Origin: Thermoleophilia bacterium
GTDB taxonomy: Bacteria > Actinomycetota > Thermoleophilia > Gaiellales > Gaiellaceae
Direction: 5' to 3'
Length of the DNA: 15,216 nucleotides
NCBI GenBank assembly: GCA_025936595.1
Contig: JAICTB010000022.1
Coordinates: 1 to 15,216, forward strand
How positions within the stretch are numbered: position 1 is the stretch's first letter; every line of letters starts with the position of its first letter. A program made the translations under genes and the position numbers. The notes beneath the pieces were generated by a model. That model saw nothing but the letters and a program-made list of their open reading frames with translations. It ran no database searches and was not told where the DNA came from. Below, piece by piece: positions 12,797-15,216 of the stretch.

Positions 12797-13150
12797 GATG
12801 ATCGGCCAGACGAGGCTGACCCGGTACGCCAGCCCGGCGACGCGCGTCCGCATCGTCACCCACTCGATCGGCACCTCGGTCCCGTCCCGCCGTGTGAAGC
12901 TGGAGGAGCCGCGCAGGATCTGGGCCCGACCCGTCCGCTCGATGTCTCCGGCCGCCTCGTCCGGCGACAGACTGCCGACGGGGAGCCCGATCAGCTCCTC
13001 GCGTGGGAGCCCGACGAGGCTGCACGCGTGCTCGTTCACCGCCACGTAGTGGCGCTCGTCGTTCCAGACGAAGACCGCCGTTCCCTGCGCGTTGTCGACC
13101 GCCTCGCCGAGCAGTGAGCGCTGGAGCAGGTGCTGTGCGTCCTCCGCCAA
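12794..13150 (-). CDS. PAS-domain-only protein
   Basis: Predicted 118-residue protein consisting of a single PAS domain. FVWNDERHYVAVNEHACSLVGL (beta strands and helix, residues 27-48), the EELIGLPV turn and the late strand pair FTRRDGTEVPIEWVTMR (85-101) are characteristic. There is no output domain, membrane span or His/Asp phosphorylation site. It starts 12 bases after the histidine kinase stop, so the two are co-transcribed. It could supply the kinase, which lacks a PAS domain, with a separate sensory module. The TTG start at 13150 has no ribosome binding site and I see no better in-frame alternative upstream. Ligand or cofactor is unknown. Confidence 0.8.
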   Translation of the reverse strand: MAEDAQHLLQRSLLGEAVDNAQGTAVFVWNDERHYVAVNEHACSLVGLPREELIGLPVGSLSPDEAAGDIERTGRAQILRGSSSFTRRDGTEVPIEWVTMRTRVAGLAYRVSLVWPII

Positions 13151-13162
13151 TGCCGAAGAAAC

Positions 13163-14890
13163 CTATACGGAAGGAAGGTCGACGACGAAACGGGCCCCCG
13201 ACGGCTGGCCGCGCTCGTAGCGCAGGTCGCCGCGGTGCGCCTGCGCGTAGGCGCGGGCGATCGAGAGGCCGAGGCCCGTCCCGGCGACGCGGTCGCGCGC
13301 GACGCCGGCACGCGTGAAGCGCTCGAAGAGCGTCGCCTCGATCTCCCGCGCGACGCCGGGGCCTGAGTCCTCGACGGAGACGCGCAGCTGCGCGCCGTTC
13401 GCGGTCGCGGTGACTCGGATCGGCGCTCGGCCGTAGCGCAGCGCGTTCGTGACGAGATTCGTCACGATGTGGTCGAGGATCGCCGGGTCGACCACGGCCC
13501 GGGCGTTCGCGGCGACGTCGAGCTCGACCTCCGCGGCCCGCGTCCCGGCCGCCACCGCGACGACCTCCGCGAGACGCTCGTGCAGCACGACCTTCTGCGG
13601 GCTCACGTCGATCGCCTCGGCGTCGAGGCGCGACAGGTCGAGCAGCTGCTCGACGAGCCCCGCCATCCGCGCCGTCTGCTGCTCGAGCGCGATCCGGATC
13701 TCGTGCCTCTGTTCCTCCGAGAGCCGGTCGCCGACATGGTTCAGCGTCTGGACGAACCCGTGCACGGTCGTGACCGGCGTCCGCAGCTCGTGTGCGGCGA
13801 GCGCCACGAAGTTCGTCATCACGGCGTTCGCGTGCTCGAGCGCGAGCCGCGAGCTGTGCTCCTCCTCGAAGAGACGGACGCGGTCGAGTGCAACCCCTGT
13901 GAGCGCGGCCATCGACTCGAGCGAGCGCAGCTCGTCCTCGCCGAAGAAGGGCGCATACGGCGACGTCCAGACGAGCATGACCGCGCCAGGCTGGGCGACA
14001 CGGACGACGCCGTCCGGCGCGGGACGGTCGGCGAGCGCGCGGGCGAGGTCGGGGGACACGCCGAGGGTCGCGTGAAGCGTCCCGTCCGCATCGAAGACGG
14101 CCGCACGGCGCGCGCCGACAAGTGCGGCCGCCGGCCCAAGCACGCGCTCCGCAACCTCGGCGCGGGTCATCGCGAGGGTCATCAGGCCGCGGATCGCCTC
14201 CTGCAGCCGGAGCTGCTCCGGCAGCCGCCAGTAGGCGCGCACGATCTGGGGCGGGTCGAGCCCGAGCAGGAAGGCGACCGCCGCGAGCACCGCGAGCCCC
14301 TGGGCCGCAGCGGCGCCGATCGAGCTCGTGTCGGTTGCGAATGCGGTCCCGATGATCGCGACGGTCAGCGCAGCCGCGGCGAAGGACAGGAGCCGCATGC
14401 GGATCCGCGCCACCGCGGGCTGGTCCCGCCCGGCGCGCCAGAGCCTGAACGTGACGACGGATGAGAGCAGCGTCCAGTGAACGAGGAAGGCGACGATGTA
14501 GAAGACGAAGGCCGGCGGCCGGTGCTCGCCGCTCGCGGGGAAGTGGGGCAGCGCGAATGTCCAGATCGTCAGGCCGATCGTGAGCACGCCGACCACCTGC
14601 TGCAGCCGCCGCGACGGCGGAACGAACGCGGTGCCGAAGCGGTAGAGGAAGAACGGGAAGAGAACGAGGAGCTCGATCTCGACGCGCAGTCCCGCCTTGT
14701 CCAGGAGCGCGTGTGGGTGCGCCGGCAGCAGCCTGCCGGTCGTCACGATCAACCCGAGCGTCAGGAAGGCGAGCGCGATCCAGCCCGCAGCGCGGTCGCG
14801 GCGGCTCCGCCAGCGCAGCCCCGCCGACACGGCGAGCGCCACGAAGAGAATGCTGTTGAGGATTGCGAACGCCGTTACGACGCCGTGCAC
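13163..14890 (-). CDS. Membrane sensor histidine kinase
   Basis: Predicted 575-residue sensor kinase that phosphorylates a response regulator, probably the divergent one at 14960. The N-terminus has about seven hydrophobic segments (near residues 5-23, 36-51, 72-90, 98-114, 127-147, 167-186, 194-211), suggesting a 7TM-type sensor. A GAF-like region spans about 235-340. HisKA carries phospho-acceptor His367 in AAHELRTPV. The ATPase domain has the N box (ILDHIVTNLVTNALRYG), G1 box (VEDSGPG, 507-512), F box (LFERF) and G2 box (GTGLGLS, 537-543). All catalytic boxes are intact, so it should be active. The start at 14890 is GTG with no clear Shine-Dalgarno. A PAS-only gene follows after 12 bases. 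The stimulus is unknown. Confidence 0.93.
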   Translation of the reverse strand: MHGVVTAFAILNSILFVALAVSAGLRWRSRRDRAAGWIALAFLTLGLIVTTGRLLPAHPHALLDKAGLRVEIELLVLFPFFLYRFGTAFVPPSRRLQQVVGVLTIGLTIWTFALPHFPASGEHRPPAFVFYIVAFLVHWTLLSSVVTFRLWRAGRDQPAVARIRMRLLSFAAAALTVAIIGTAFATDTSSIGAAAAQGLAVLAAVAFLLGLDPPQIVRAYWRLPEQLRLQEAIRGLMTLAMTRAEVAERVLGPAAALVGARRAAVFDADGTLHATLGVSPDLARALADRPAPDGVVRVAQPGAVMLVWTSPYAPFFGEDELRSLESMAALTGVALDRVRLFEEEHSSRLALEHANAVMTNFVALAAHELRTPVTTVHGFVQTLNHVGDRLSEEQRHEIRIALEQQTARMAGLVEQLLDLSRLDAEAIDVSPQKVVLHERLAEVVAVAAGTRAAEVELDVAANARAVVDPAILDHIVTNLVTNALRYGRAPIRVTATANGAQLRVSVEDSGPGVAREIEATLFERFTRAGVARDRVAGTGLGLSIARAYAQAHRGDLRYERGQPSGARFVVDLPSV

Positions 14891-14924
14891 GCCAATACCC
14901 CCGGATAGACGCCGTCCAGGATCG

Positions 14925-14930
14925 TACGCT
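14925..14930 (+). promoter_or_regulatory. Putative -10 element of the response regulator gene
   Basis: TACGCT lies 29 bases before ATG 14960. The overlapping ATCGTA (14921-14926) reads TACGAT on the other strand, which could serve the histidine kinase gene. The 69-base divergent gap 14891-14959 is therefore a likely two-way promoter. No -35 boxes are convincing. Confidence 0.3.
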
Positions 14931-14959
14931 TAAGCCCTCTCTTAGGCACGAAGGCCACA

Positions 14960-15216
14960 ATGTCCTGCATGACGACGCGTGTTCTCGTGGTCGACGACGA
15001 TCCGGCAGTCCGCTCTGCGATCGCCCGCGCGCTGCGCGTGGACTACGAGGTCGACGAGGCGGGCGACGGCGCCGAGGCGCTCGCGCAGCATGCGACAGCG
15101 CCGGCCGACGCAATCGTCCTCGACCTGCTGATGCCCCAGATCGGCGGGCTCGACGTCTGCCGCTCCCTGCGGCGGCAGAGCGATCCGGTGCCGGTCCTCG
15201 TCGTCACCGCGCGCGA
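14960..15216 (+). CDS. Response regulator receiver domain (partial, runs off the window)
   Basis: The first 85 residues of a response regulator. The acidic triad is visible as Asp12-Asp14 (VLVVDDDP) with phospho-acceptor Asp55 (AIVLDLLMP) and the switch Thr83 (VVTAR). The LDLLMPQIGGLDVCRSLRR segment is typical of OmpR-type receivers, but the output domain lies beyond the window, so its DNA-binding class is unknown. ATG 14960 follows GAAGG by five bases; ATG 14969, giving MTTRVLVVDDD, is an alternative. Divergent from the sensor kinase, it is its likely partner. Confidence 0.9.
   Translation, partial: MSCMTTRVLVVDDDPAVRSAIARALRVDYEVDEAGDGAEALAQHATAPADAIVLDLLMPQIGGLDVCRSLRRQSDPVPVLVVTAR

Noticed and set aside
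12780..15113. A 777-residue minus-strand open frame covering the PAS and kinase genes
   Set aside because: Its Arg/Ala-rich translation has no domains, and the kinase and PAS proteins in another frame have all expected motifs.

Overview
The window is GC-rich (about 70% by eye) bacterial DNA, densely coded on both strands, with frequent GTG starts and one TTG start each for two small genes. The gene content, an actinobacterial CitA-like citrate synthase and repeated near-leaderless promoters (TANNNT a few bases before the start codon) suggest an Actinomycetota genome, perhaps Thermoleophilia (Gaiellales or Solirubrobacterales). The phylum is a reasonable inference; the class is a guess. I see no rRNA, tRNA, CRISPR array, insertion sequence or phage genes. 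It reads as chromosomal housekeeping sequence with several small genes that ORF finders would miss.

Layout. (1) 43-1236, minus: M29 aminopeptidase, divergent from (2) two overlapping tyrosine recombinases (1278-3081, plus), followed by a 53-residue membrane/zinc-ribbon-like protein (2999-3160) that overlaps the end of the second recombinase. (3) 3167-5869, minus: a compact operon of two citrate synthases and a HEAT-repeat protein, with a 14-bp-period tandem duplication at the citrate synthase junction and an ATGA overlap before the HEAT gene. (4) 5911-7239, minus: a standalone TPR protein followed 21 bases later by a 41-residue peptide with a signal sequence and a very strong ribosome binding site. 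(5) 7330-9344, plus: isocitrate dehydrogenase and malate dehydrogenase in an operon. (6) 9385-11120, plus: an atypical SDR oxidoreductase coupled by GTGA to a membrane-anchored PDZ/Lon-type protease. (7) 11266-11751, plus: a 57-residue four-cysteine protein and a LapA-like membrane protein. (8) 11722-14890, minus: class I/II aminotransferase, a PAS-only protein and a membrane sensor histidine kinase, divergent from a response regulator cut by the window end (14960 onward).

How they fit together. Citrate synthase (two copies), isocitrate dehydrogenase and malate dehydrogenase place several TCA cycle steps within about 6 kb. The two recombinases resemble XerC/XerD chromosome dimer resolvases. 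The kinase, PAS protein and regulator form a two-component signalling locus.

The most intriguing item is the TPR-protein/exported-peptide pair between the TCA gene groups. Its architecture resembles Rap-Phr peptide signalling of Bacillota, which I would not expect in this kind of genome. The resemblance is architectural only.
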